A DNA stretch of 64,000 nt. Origin: Streptomyces camelliae. Lineage in GTDB: Bacteria > Actinomycetota > Actinomycetes > Streptomycetales > Streptomycetaceae. Shown piece by piece: positions 34,620 to 42,761 of the stretch. Under the pieces are notes generated by a model. It made no database searches. It saw only the letters and a list, made by a program, of their open reading frames with translations, and was not told where the DNA came from. Made by a program: the position numbers and the translations under genes. The first letter of the stretch is position 1. The number at the start of each line of letters is the position of its first letter. The stretch covers positions 1,984,001 through 2,048,000 of the forward strand of contig NZ_CP115300.1 of assembly GCF_027625935.1 (NCBI RefSeq), in the 5' to 3' direction.

Positions 34620-34954
34620 TTCCCTCGCCTGGAGGTCCCGTCACGGACCGCCTTTCGGGCCGTTTCAGGGAACCCTCCGCGCACAGCCCATTATGGCGCG
34701 GTTCACAACCAAATGCGCAGAGGCCGGGGACCCTCGCGAACCGGCAGTGCCGCTCCGTCGGGCCCGGTCCCGGTGGGCGCTCGGAAGAGGTCCCCGGGAG
34801 CCGCCGACGCGCGGACGGCCACGGCGGTCACGCCGCCGGTCGCATGATCACGAGGTCGCCCGGCCCAGGCACCGCCGGGCATCGCCGAGCCTCCGGCGGA
34901 GCGCGGGACGGCAGCCTCGTTCGGCGGGCCGGCGGGACATCGTTCGGAAAAGAA
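34620..34954. other. Intergenic region between phosphatase and PQQ block
   Basis: No gene, repeat or terminator is supported in these 335 bases. It must hold the promoters for the divergent phosphatase gene and for the small peptide gene at 34955. Base composition drops in G+C toward the right end. Confidence 0.5.
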
Positions 34955-35083
34955 ATGAACATTGATATGCCGTCAAACTCCTTTATGAAAAAGGTGGTTG
35001 GCGCTCCCGGCACGACCTGGACGCCGATTTCCAAGAGCCGTGAAGTGTCTCGGGAAGGTGAGTGGTCACCTCGTAAAAATTGA
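34955..35083 (+). CDS. Putative 42-residue peptide gene upstream of the PQQ block
   Basis: ATG at 34955 after GGAAAAG opens a 42-codon frame beginning MNIDMPSNSFMKKVVG and ending GEWSPRKN. About 18 codons end in A or T, unlike neighbouring genes but like short leader-type peptides such as PqqA. There are no cysteines; it carries two Trp and several Ser/Thr. It lies 151 bases before the cupredoxin-like gene on the same strand. It may be a modified-peptide precursor or a small regulatory peptide, or the frame may be fortuitous. Confidence 0.45.
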   Translation: MNIDMPSNSFMKKVVGAPGTTWTPISKSREVSREGEWSPRKN

Positions 35084-35233
35084 GAGTGCCACCGGGACGT
35101 GATATCTGTCGTTGAGTGGGTCGCGGGCTTCGAAGAGCACCGCGACCATGCTTCCCAGGGTCGTGCACGAACCCGGCGCCAACTGATTCTCATACCCCGG
35201 CGGGATGCCGTAGGGGGACAGGAGGTCGAGCCG

Positions 35234-35683
35234 ATGACGACCGGAGCGGAGCAGGAACTGCCGGATTTGTACGGACAGAACAAGGCGATACTGGGCCGGC
35301 TGATCGTCCACGGAGGCCTCGGGCACGCCGAGGAGGGCCCCGACGGCCGTCTGCACGCCCGGGTCCGCATACCGCCGGACGAACTGGCGTGGGAGCCCTC
35401 GATCATCGTCATGCCGCATGGCGGCGACCTGGAGATCGAGCTCGTCAACGACGACACGAACACGCACTGTGCGCTCCTGCCGAGCAACGGCGACAGCAAA
35501 TGGATGGGGCTCCCGGTCTACGCACGGGGAACGACCGTGATCAACCTCGACGGCCCGGGCTACTACTGGTTCGGCTCCAACATCGGCAACGACGAGGGCC
35601 GCGGTCTCGTGGGAGTGATCGCCGTACTGGGGGACGTTCCGCAGGAGGCCCGCCTCGACCGCCCGCAGCAGCCACGGCCCTAG
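35234..35683 (+). CDS. Cupredoxin-like PQQ-associated protein (MSMEG_3727 type)
   Basis: This 149-residue protein resembles the PQQ-associated family found beside actinobacterial PQQ dehydrogenases. The cupredoxin-like core runs from IIVMPHGGDLEIELVNDDTN to GLVGVIAVLG, with one His (THCALLPS). The Cys-plus-His ligand loop of a type 1 copper site is absent; the equivalent loop reads YYWFGSNIGNDEGRG. There is no signal peptide. AGGAGG precedes the ATG at 35234. It is 51 bases upstream of the dehydrogenase, so it may deliver electrons or stabilise that enzyme. An electron-transfer role through copper is doubtful. Confidence 0.75.
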   Translation: MTTGAEQELPDLYGQNKAILGRLIVHGGLGHAEEGPDGRLHARVRIPPDELAWEPSIIVMPHGGDLEIELVNDDTNTHCALLPSNGDSKWMGLPVYARGTTVINLDGPGYYWFGSNIGNDEGRGLVGVIAVLGDVPQEARLDRPQQPRP

Positions 35684-35734
35684 CAGGACCGGGGAAAGGC
35701 CGCCCAGCACACGCCACCCGGGAAGGTGGTTCCC

Positions 35735-37411
35735 GTGGAATACATTCAGGCACCACAGGCCGTGAATTTCGCCGAACTGAGCACCATGGTCGGGACCGCG
35801 CCTCCGGTGGCGCAGGACGTCACCTACGAGCGCATTCTCCGGGCCCGCTCGGAACCGCAGAACTGGCTGACCTACTACGGTGCGTACGACGGGCAGCGGT
35901 ACAGCCCGCTGGACCGGATCACCCCGGAGAACGTCAAGCACCTCGTTCCCGCGTGGGTGTTCCAGTTCGGCTCGGCCGGCCCGCACGCGGGCCCGTCGAC
36001 CTACGCGTTCGAGGCCTCGCCGATCGTCGTGGACGGGGTCATGTACATCTCGGGCTGGGACGGCTGGGTCTGGGCCCTCGACGCCGCGACGGGCCGGGCG
36101 CTGTGGCAGTACAAACACGCGGTCCCCTTCGACGTGTCTCTGTGCTGCGGCAACGTCAACCGCGGGGTCGCCGTGGCGGACGGAAAGGTCTTCTTCGTCA
36201 CCCCCAACGCCCATCTGATCGCCCTCGACGCCACCACCGGCGAGCGCGTATGGAACGTGACGAACGGTGATGTGCGGGCGGGCGAGAGCGCCACCGTCGC
36301 TCCCCTCGTGGTGAAGGACAAAGTCATCGTGGGCAGTTCCGGTGGCGAATTCGGGGTACGCGGCCACCTGGACGCCTTCTTCCTCGACAGCGGAGAGCGC
36401 GCCTGGCGCACCTACACCGTGCCCAAGCCCGGCGAGCCGGGGTCGGAGACCTGGCCGGACGGCCCGGCCTGGGCGCGGGGCGGCGGCAACACCTGGGTCA
36501 CCGGCACCTACGACCCGGAGCTGAACCTCCTGTACTGGGGAACCGGCAATCCGGCACCCGACTTCGACGGAAGCGTCCGTGAGGGCGACAACCTCCACAC
36601 CGACAGCGTCCTCGCCGTGGATCCGGACGACGGCTCCATACGCTGGCACTACCAGTGCACCCCGCACGACGTGTGGGACTACGACAGCAACATGGAGAGC
36701 ATCCTCTACGACCTGGACGGGCAGAAACTGCTGGCCCACTTCGACAAGAACGGATACCTCTTCACGCTGAACCGGACGAACGGCGAACTGGTCCGCGCGA
36801 CGCCCTTCGGCGAACGCATCACCTGGGGCGAGATCGACACCGCGGGCAACGTGACGCGCAAGGTGTTCCCCGAGAAGGAGGGCGAGCCCGTCCGCTTCTG
36901 GCCGGGGCCGGCGGGGGCCAAGGAATGGACGCACGCCGCCTACAGCCCGCGGACGGGCCTGTTCTACGTGCCGGTACAGGACGTCGGCGCCGAAGTGACG
37001 CTGCGGCCCCGGGAGTTCAAGGAGAGCATCGCCTACTGGGGGGCGAGCGTCACCGTGGACGCGAGGGACATGCAGGGATTCGTGAAGGCAGTCTCCGCCG
37101 CCACGGGCGAGGAGGTGTGGCGGTGGCGCGCCGAGTTGCCGATGTGCGCCTCGGTACTGGCCACGGGCGGCGACCTGGTGTTCGCCGGGGAGCCGTCGGG
37201 AGAGTTCGACGCGTTCGACGCACGCACCGGGGAGCTGCTGTGGCAGTTCCAGACGGGCAGCGGCCACCACAGCAGCCCGACGGCCTACAGCGTCGACGGA
37301 CGGCAGTTCATCGCCGTGCCGGTGGGCTGGGGAGGCTGGGTCGACGGGTTCGCACCCGGGCTGCTGGGAGCCTCCCACGGCGACGCCGTGTTCGCGTTCG
37401 CCCTGCCCTGA
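35735..37411 (+). CDS. PQQ-dependent alcohol dehydrogenase, lanthanide-type DYD motif
   Basis: This 558-residue quinoprotein is an eight-bladed propeller, with blade motifs such as ALDAATGRALW, ALDATTGERVW and AFDARTGELLW. The vicinal cysteines C137-C138 (SLCCGN) cap PQQ. The metal ligands are Glu205 (GGEFGV), Asn272 (TGNPAP) and catalytic Asp315 in HDVWDYDSN. The Asp two residues on (Asp317) is the extra ligand that marks lanthanide-using enzymes. There is no signal peptide in any in-frame extension, which is unusual. The GTG at 35735 follows GGGAAGG at nine bases. pqqA-E follow and supply the cofactor. Alcohol substrate is unknown. Confidence 0.9.
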   Translation: MEYIQAPQAVNFAELSTMVGTAPPVAQDVTYERILRARSEPQNWLTYYGAYDGQRYSPLDRITPENVKHLVPAWVFQFGSAGPHAGPSTYAFEASPIVVDGVMYISGWDGWVWALDAATGRALWQYKHAVPFDVSLCCGNVNRGVAVADGKVFFVTPNAHLIALDATTGERVWNVTNGDVRAGESATVAPLVVKDKVIVGSSGGEFGVRGHLDAFFLDSGERAWRTYTVPKPGEPGSETWPDGPAWARGGGNTWVTGTYDPELNLLYWGTGNPAPDFDGSVREGDNLHTDSVLAVDPDDGSIRWHYQCTPHDVWDYDSNMESILYDLDGQKLLAHFDKNGYLFTLNRTNGELVRATPFGERITWGEIDTAGNVTRKVFPEKEGEPVRFWPGPAGAKEWTHAAYSPRTGLFYVPVQDVGAEVTLRPREFKESIAYWGASVTVDARDMQGFVKAVSAATGEEVWRWRAELPMCASVLATGGDLVFAGEPSGEFDAFDARTGELLWQFQTGSGHHSSPTAYSVDGRQFIAVPVGWGGWVDGFAPGLLGASHGDAVFAFALP

Positions 37412-37453
37412 GGGTGCCGCAGACTCCACGTCATCAGTGAGGAGGTGACAGCC

Positions 37454-37579
37454 ATGGACCAGGAAAGCGTTGTCGACCAGGCCCACCGGGACGAGTGGGA
37501 GGCCCCTGCCTTCGAGGAGATCAGGGTGTCGGCCGAGGTGACCGCCTACATGGGCGTCTGGGAGTCCGACGACCAGTGA
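37454..37579 (+). CDS. pqqA: PQQ precursor peptide PqqA
   Basis: This 41-residue peptide contains the invariant Glu28 and Tyr32 (EVTAY) that are cross-linked to build PQQ, within the family motif WEAPAFEEIRVSAEVTAYMG. GGAGGTGACAGCC gives a strong ribosome site. It lies 42 bases after the dehydrogenase and its stop region leads into pqqB, where a GTG overlaps the TGA. It is the substrate for PqqE with PqqD. Confidence 0.93.
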   Translation: MDQESVVDQAHRDEWEAPAFEEIRVSAEVTAYMGVWESDDQ

Positions 37580-37611
37580 CGGCCCGGGCCGCGAAAGGAC
37601 GGCGGATCGAC

Positions 37612-38526
37612 ATGTGGGTGCGGGTGCTGGGTTCGGCGGCCGGGGGCGGATTCCCGCAGTGGAACTGCGCCTGTCCCCCCTGCCGCGCGGTGCGGGACGG
37701 TTCCCGGCCCTGCCGAGCGCGCACCCAGTCGTCGATCGCCGTGAGCCCCGACGGGCGGAGATGGTTCCTGTTCAACGCCTCCCCGGACGTCCGGGCCCAG
37801 ATCGAGTCCTTCCCCGCCCTGCACCCCACCGGCGGCCTGGGCGGTGGCAGGGCGGTACCCCCGCAGGTCGTGGTGCTCACCGATGCCGAGCTCGATCACA
37901 CGCTCGGTCTGCTGCTGCTGCGGGAATCGGGCGGCGGCATCGAGCTCCACGCCACCAAGGCGGTGCACGACACGCTGTACGACGGAACCTCGCTGCTGAG
38001 GACGCTGGTCGCCTACTGCCCCGTCACGTGGCACCCGGTCGAACCGCAGGCCGACGTACCCCTGGGGAACGGGCTGTCGTACCGGGCGTTCGACGTTCCC
38101 ACGACGAAGAGGGCACGCTTCGGCTCGGGCGGGGGGAACGGGCAGGGGCGGGTCGTGGGCTACCGCCTGACCGACGAGCGCAGCGGCCGGGCCCTGGTCT
38201 ACCTGCCCGGTGTGCAGGAGTTCACGCCTCGGGTGCATGGCCAGTTCGCCGACTGCGCCTGTCTGCTCGTCGACGGAACGTGCTGGTACGACGACGAGTT
38301 GATCCGGCTCGGCAGGGCGGGCAGGACCGCGCGGGAGATGGGGCATCTGCCCATCGACGGTCCCGGTGGCAGCCTGGAGCAGCTGTCACCGCTCCCCGTC
38401 GAGCGCAAGATCTACATCCACATCAACAACACCAACCCGATCCTGCTTGAGGACTCGCCGCAGCGGCGCACCCTCGAGCGGCACGGCATGGAAGTCGCCG
38501 CGGACGGGCTGGAGCTGCGGATCTGA
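37612..38526 (+). CDS. pqqB: PQQ biosynthesis protein PqqB
   Basis: This 304-residue metallo-beta-lactamase-fold protein is needed late in PQQ assembly, acting as a hydroxylase on the PqqA-derived dipeptide. It has LGSAAGGGFPQWNC with the CACPPC zinc cysteines at the N terminus, TDAELDHTLGLL, and C-terminal HINNTNPIL. Length matches the family. The ATG at 37612 is preferred; a GTG at 37576 overlapping the pqqA stop would add 12 residues and could couple the two. Confidence 0.93.
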   Translation: MWVRVLGSAAGGGFPQWNCACPPCRAVRDGSRPCRARTQSSIAVSPDGRRWFLFNASPDVRAQIESFPALHPTGGLGGGRAVPPQVVVLTDAELDHTLGLLLLRESGGGIELHATKAVHDTLYDGTSLLRTLVAYCPVTWHPVEPQADVPLGNGLSYRAFDVPTTKRARFGSGGGNGQGRVVGYRLTDERSGRALVYLPGVQEFTPRVHGQFADCACLLVDGTCWYDDELIRLGRAGRTAREMGHLPIDGPGGSLEQLSPLPVERKIYIHINNTNPILLEDSPQRRTLERHGMEVAADGLELRI

Positions 38527-38542
38527 GGGCGGGTGGTGACTG

Positions 38543-39235
38543 GTGACGACAACGGACACCGAGGGCTTCGTGGCGGCGCTGCGCGGGCACTCTCGCCGCT
38601 ACCACGACCGTCATCCCTTCCACCGCAGGATGAACGAGGGAGGGCTCAGCCGGCAGCAGCTCCAGGGCTGGGCCGCCAACCGCTTCTACTACCAGAAGAA
38701 CCTGCCCCACAAGGACGCGGCCATCCTCGCCAACTGCCCGCATCGAGAGGTCCGCCGCCGCTGGATCCAGCGCATCATCGACCACGACGGTACGGCGGAG
38801 GGGGAGGGTGGCATCGAGGCCTGGCTGCGGCTGGGCGAAGCCCTGGGGCTGACGCGGGAGGAGATGGAGGACGAGCGGCACGTCGTCCCCGGGGTGCGGT
38901 TCGCCGTCGACGCCTATGTCACCTTCGCCCGCACCCGGCCGTGGACCGAGGCGGTGGCCTCGTCGCTGACCGAGTTGTTCGCGCCGGACCTGATGGCCGA
39001 ACGCCTCGCCGCGTTCGAACGCCACTACCCCTGGATCGACCGTCAGGGACTCGCCTACTTCCGGGCCCGTCTGACCCAGGCTCCCCGCGACTGCGAGCAC
39101 GCCCTGCGGGTGGTGACGGAGTACTGCCGGAGCGCGGACGAGCAGGCAGGAGCCCTGGCCGCACTGTCCTTCAAATGCGACGTCCTGTGGAGTGTGCTGG
39201 ATGCCATCGAACGATCCTGTGCGGACGGTCGGTGA
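38543..39235 (+). CDS. pqqC: Pyrroloquinoline-quinone synthase PqqC
   Basis: This 230-residue oxidase catalyses the final ring closure and oxidation to PQQ. It shows [37 protein letters not shown] and the helical, haem-oxygenase-like composition of the family. The GTG at 38543 is 16 bases after pqqB. The last 35 bases overlap pqqD, showing tight operon packing. Confidence 0.94.
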   Translation: MTTTDTEGFVAALRGHSRRYHDRHPFHRRMNEGGLSRQQLQGWAANRFYYQKNLPHKDAAILANCPHREVRRRWIQRIIDHDGTAEGEGGIEAWLRLGEALGLTREEMEDERHVVPGVRFAVDAYVTFARTRPWTEAVASSLTELFAPDLMAERLAAFERHYPWIDRQGLAYFRARLTQAPRDCEHALRVVTEYCRSADEQAGALAALSFKCDVLWSVLDAIERSCADGR

Positions 39236-39497
39236 TGCGGACCGCCCCCGGCTGGCGCCGCATGTCCGACTGATGTTCGACCCGACGCGGGAACGGCACG
39301 TCCTGCTGGCGCCGGAGGCGGTCACCGTCCTCAACGGCACCGGAGCGGCGGTCCTGGGACTGTGCGACGGAGAGCGGACCGTCGCCGGCATCGTGGCGGA
39401 GCTGAGCGGACGGTACGACCGCGTGGCCGGCGACGAGGTCCGGTTCTTCCTCGCCCGCCTGGCCGCTCGACGATGTGTGGAGGTCGGCGATGGATAG
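39201..39497 (+). CDS. pqqD: PqqA-binding chaperone PqqD
   Basis: This 98-residue RiPP recognition element holds the PqqA peptide for PqqE. Typical features are [25 protein letters not shown], then [25 protein letters not shown]. The ATG at 39201 has GGAG eight bases upstream; a GTG at 39192 is possible. It overlaps pqqC by 35 bases and pqqE by eight. Confidence 0.92.
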   Translation: MPSNDPVRTVGDADRPRLAPHVRLMFDPTRERHVLLAPEAVTVLNGTGAAVLGLCDGERTVAGIVAELSGRYDRVAGDEVRFFLARLAARRCVEVGDG

Positions 39498-40581
39498 GCC
39501 CTTCGGACTGCTGGCCGAGCTCACCCATGCCTGCCCGCTGCACTGCCCGTACTGCTCCAACCCGCTGGACCTCGCCGACCCCCGCACGGAGTTGACGACC
39601 CGGGAGTGGAGGAGGGTGGTGGCCGAGGCGGCCGAGCTGGGGGTGCTGCACCTGCACCTCTCGGGCGGTGAGCCGCTGCGGCGCCGCGATCTCGTCGAGA
39701 TCGTGCACGGCGCCCACGAGCTGGGGCTGTACACCAACCTCATCACGAGCGCGGTCGGTCTCTCGCCGCGCCGCGCCGAGCAGCTGCGCGCCGCGGGCCT
39801 CGACCACGTGCAGATCAGCATCCAGGCCGACGAGCCGGCGCTCTCCGACCGCATCGCCGGCACGCCGTCCTTCGCGCGCAAGACAGCGGCGGCCCGGCTG
39901 GTGAAGGAGCTGGGCTGGCCCCTCACGCTGAACGTGGTCCTCCACCGGCACACCATCGACCGCGTCGAGCGCATCCTCGGCCTGGCCGAGGAGCTGGCGG
40001 CCGACCGCATCGAGCTGGCCAACACCCAGTACTACGGCTGGGCCTGGCACAACCGCGACGGGCTCCTGCCGAGCAGGGCCCAGCTGGAGCGCGCCGAGCC
40101 GGTGGTGCGCGCGGCCCGCGAACGCCTCAGGGGACGGATGGAGGTCGTCTACGTCATCCCCGACTACCACAACCTGTACCCGAAACCCTGCATGGGCGGC
40201 TGGGGCCGGCGGCAGCTCACCGTGGAACCGGGCGGTGACGTCCTCCCCTGTCCGCCCGCCCACGCACTGCCCCTCCCCCGCGCCGGCGTACGCGAGCACT
40301 CCCTGGCCTGGATCTGGGAGCGGTCACCGCTGTTCCAGCGCTTTCGCGGAACGGACTGGATGCCGGAACCCTGCCGTAGCTGCGAGCGCCGCGAGGTCGA
40401 CTTCGGCGGGTGCCGCTGCCAGGCGTTCCTGCTGACCGGCGACGCCGCCCGCACCGATCCGGTCTGCCACCTGTCCCCCGATCACGGGATCGTGGCAGCG
40501 GCGGTGCGGGCCGCCGACGAGGCGGACCACGCACATGACGCCGTACTCGCTCCCCGACCGCATCCGGGCCGCTCGGTGTGA
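39490..40581 (+). CDS. pqqE: PqqA peptide cyclase PqqE (radical SAM)
   Basis: This 363-residue radical SAM/SPASM enzyme forms the Glu-Tyr carbon-carbon bond in PqqA. The SAM cluster motif CPLHCPYC uses Cys15, Cys19 and Cys22, followed by LHLSGGEPL. The C-terminal SPASM cysteines lie in GGDVLPCPPA and PCRSCERREVDFGGCRCQA. The ATG at 39490 overlaps the pqqD stop by eight bases. The extended C terminus after the SPASM domain is Asp/His-rich. Confidence 0.94.
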   Translation: MDRPFGLLAELTHACPLHCPYCSNPLDLADPRTELTTREWRRVVAEAAELGVLHLHLSGGEPLRRRDLVEIVHGAHELGLYTNLITSAVGLSPRRAEQLRAAGLDHVQISIQADEPALSDRIAGTPSFARKTAAARLVKELGWPLTLNVVLHRHTIDRVERILGLAEELAADRIELANTQYYGWAWHNRDGLLPSRAQLERAEPVVRAARERLRGRMEVVYVIPDYHNLYPKPCMGGWGRRQLTVEPGGDVLPCPPAHALPLPRAGVREHSLAWIWERSPLFQRFRGTDWMPEPCRSCERREVDFGGCRCQAFLLTGDAARTDPVCHLSPDHGIVAAAVRAADEADHAHDAVLAPRPHPGRSV

Positions 40582-41692
40582 GTCCGCGGTGCCCTCGATC
40601 CTGCTGTTCGCCGTCGGGGCCGCGCTGCTGGTGTACAGCGCGGAAAAGCTGATCCGCCACCTCGTCGGGATCGCGAGCGGCTTCGGCATCTCCCTCTTCC
40701 TGATCTCCGTCGTCTTCACGGGCATCGAGTTCGACGACGTGGTCCTCGGTGTCACGCTCAACCTCGAAGACCTCGGCGGGGTCGCCCTGGGCATGGTGAT
40801 CGGGACCGCGCTCTCGATGACAGGAGTCGTACTCGCGCTGGCCGCGATCCTCACGCCCACCCGCGTCGACGTTCCGCGCGATTACGTCCTCATCTTCGCC
40901 GGCGCGCCCCTCGTGATGATCGTGTGCGCGTCGGCCGCACGGCTCACCGCTGTCGACGGCATCGCGCTCCTGGGGCTGTTCGGACTGTTCATCGCCTACA
41001 TCGCGGTCCGGGAGACGAGGGACGACACACCGGTCTTCCGTGATGCGGAGATGTACGAGGCCTACGCCGTCGTCCGAGGATCCGGCGACGGCGCACCGGC
41101 CCCGCGGGAGGGGGACACCTGCGCGAGCGCGGCCGAATGGACCGGCGGAGGAGCACGGGCGGGTGGGGGAATGCGGCAGCGCTCCGCCACGGGCACGCTC
41201 CTCGCCGAAGTGGGCCGAAGGTCCGGCTGGACCGGGCTCGGGTCGGCGGTGCCGGCACTCGCGGGTCTCGTCATCGGCTCCGCGGTCACGGGCATCGGGA
41301 CCAAGGGCGTCCTGCAGACCTACGGACTCCAGGGAACCGTCTTCGGGGCGACGATCACGACCGTCGTGCTGACCATCGAGGACGTCTTCCTGACGGTGGA
41401 GCCCGCCCGTAAGGGAGCGCCGGAGATCGGGGTCGGAAACGTCATCGGAAGTGTCGTCTTCTCGGTCACGGGGAAACTCGGCATCGTTCTCCTGGCAGGC
41501 AGCGTTCTCCTCGGCCCGAACGTACTGACCTGGCATGTGCCCGCACTCGTCGTGGTGAACGGGCTCGCAGCGTATTTCGTCTCCACGGGGCGGCTGAGGC
41601 GCTGGCACGGTCTCACGCTGCTCGCTCTCTACGTCGCCTACTGGGTGGTCAGCTTCGTCGAGTTCGGGGCCGCTCCGGTCGACACACCCTGA
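40535..41692 (+). CDS. CaCA-type cation exchanger (Na+/Ca2+ exchanger family)
   Basis: This 385-residue membrane protein has about ten helices in two halves separated by a hydrophilic loop (about 165-235). The alpha-repeats read SVVFTGIEFDDVVLGVTLNLED and TVVLTIEDVFLTVEPARKGAPEIGVGN. Both centre on acidic residues, as in calcium exchangers, though the usual GxSxPE is modified. It overlaps the end of pqqE; a GTG at 40589 is an alternative start. As last gene of the PQQ operon it might supply Ca2+ or another metal to the quinoprotein, an inference from position only. Confidence 0.78.
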   Translation: MTPYSLPDRIRAARCESAVPSILLFAVGAALLVYSAEKLIRHLVGIASGFGISLFLISVVFTGIEFDDVVLGVTLNLEDLGGVALGMVIGTALSMTGVVLALAAILTPTRVDVPRDYVLIFAGAPLVMIVCASAARLTAVDGIALLGLFGLFIAYIAVRETRDDTPVFRDAEMYEAYAVVRGSGDGAPAPREGDTCASAAEWTGGGARAGGGMRQRSATGTLLAEVGRRSGWTGLGSAVPALAGLVIGSAVTGIGTKGVLQTYGLQGTVFGATITTVVLTIEDVFLTVEPARKGAPEIGVGNVIGSVVFSVTGKLGIVLLAGSVLLGPNVLTWHVPALVVVNGLAAYFVSTGRLRRWHGLTLLALYVAYWVVSFVEFGAAPVDTP

Positions 41693-41766
41693 CGGCACAC
41701 CGATCCACGGGGGCACTCAGGGGTGCCAGGGGCGCGGCCCGCAGGGTCACTTTTTCGTGCCCGCCC

Positions 41767-41831
41767 TTGACAGTCGCCCCCGGTCACAGGCAATCTTCCA
41801 TTACGCAGAAACAAACTTCCGCAATACGGAA
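41767..41831 (+). promoter_or_regulatory. hyi promoter with two operator-like boxes
   Basis: TTGACA (41767-41772) and CAATCT (41791-41796) form a -35/-10 pair with an 18-base spacer. Just downstream are TTCCATTACGCAGAA (41796-41810) and the perfect palindrome TTCCG-CAATA-CGGAA (41817-41831), spaced 21 bases centre to centre. A close relative of the second box lies upstream of gcl (47928-47942). Confidence 0.6.
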
Positions 41832-41860
41832 TCTCGACACGGAAGGGAGCGCGGCCCCCG

Positions 41861-42718
41861 ATGCCAGGTTTTGGATGGAGCACAGCCGCAGACCAGCGCT
41901 TCAACGTCAACCTGTCGATCCTCTTCACGGAACTCCCGCTCCTGGAGCGCCCCGCGGCCGCCGCCGCGGCGGGCTTCACGGCGGTCGAGCTGTGGTGGCC
42001 CTGGGTCGACTCCCCCACCCCCGAGCAGTCCGAGCTCGACGCTCTGAAGAAGGCGATCGAGGACGCGGGCGTCCAGCTCACGGGCCTGAACTTCTACGCC
42101 GGACAGCTGCCGGGCCCGGACCGCGGCGCCCTGTCCATCCCCGGTGCGGAGTCGGAGAGGTTCCGCGCCAACATCGACGTGGCGGCGGACTTCGCCGCCT
42201 CCCTCGGCTGCACGGCCCTGAACGCGCTCTACGGCAACCGCGTCGAGGGCGTGGACCCGGCCGAGCAGGACGCGCTCGCCCTGGAGAACCTGGTCCTCGC
42301 GGCCCGCGCGGCCGACCGGATCGGCGCGATCCTGCTGATCGAGGCGCTGAACCAGCCCGAGTCCCCGCGCTACCCCCTGGTGAGCGCGCCCGCCGCCGTC
42401 GCGGTGGTGGACAAGGTCAACGAGGCGACGGGCCTCGGGAACGCGAAGTTCCTGATGGACCTGTACCACCTGTCCATGAACGGCGAGGACCTGCCGTCGG
42501 TCATCGAGAGTTACGCCGCGAAGACCGGCCACGTCCAGATCGCCGACAACCCCGGCCGCGGCGCCCCCGGCACCGGCTCGCTCCCGCTGGAGGAGCTGCT
42601 CGGCCGGCTGAGGAAGGCGGGTTACGACGGCCGGGTGGGCCTGGAGTACAAGCCCGGTGACCGCCCGAGCGCCGAGGCCTTCGACTGGCTCCCGCGCGAG
42701 GCCCGCGCCGCCCGCTGA
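41861..42718 (+). CDS. hyi: Hydroxypyruvate isomerase (TIM barrel)
   Basis: This 285-residue xylose isomerase-like TIM-barrel protein interconverts hydroxypyruvate and tartronate semialdehyde. Family landmarks are RFNVNLSILFTELPLLERP at the start, AVELWWPW, LIEALNQ (metal-binding Glu), FLMDLYHL (metal-binding Asp) and GHVQIADNPGR. It heads an operon with the tartronate semialdehyde reductase and uses an upstream SD within GGAAGGGAGC. Its promoter carries boxes shared with gcl, which makes tartronate semialdehyde. Confidence 0.92.
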   Translation: MPGFGWSTAADQRFNVNLSILFTELPLLERPAAAAAAGFTAVELWWPWVDSPTPEQSELDALKKAIEDAGVQLTGLNFYAGQLPGPDRGALSIPGAESERFRANIDVAADFAASLGCTALNALYGNRVEGVDPAEQDALALENLVLAARAADRIGAILLIEALNQPESPRYPLVSAPAAVAVVDKVNEATGLGNAKFLMDLYHLSMNGEDLPSVIESYAAKTGHVQIADNPGRGAPGTGSLPLEELLGRLRKAGYDGRVGLEYKPGDRPSAEAFDWLPREARAAR

Positions 42719-42761
42719 ACCCCCCGACTTTGCACAGCAGTTGAGAGAGGTACCCGCAATC

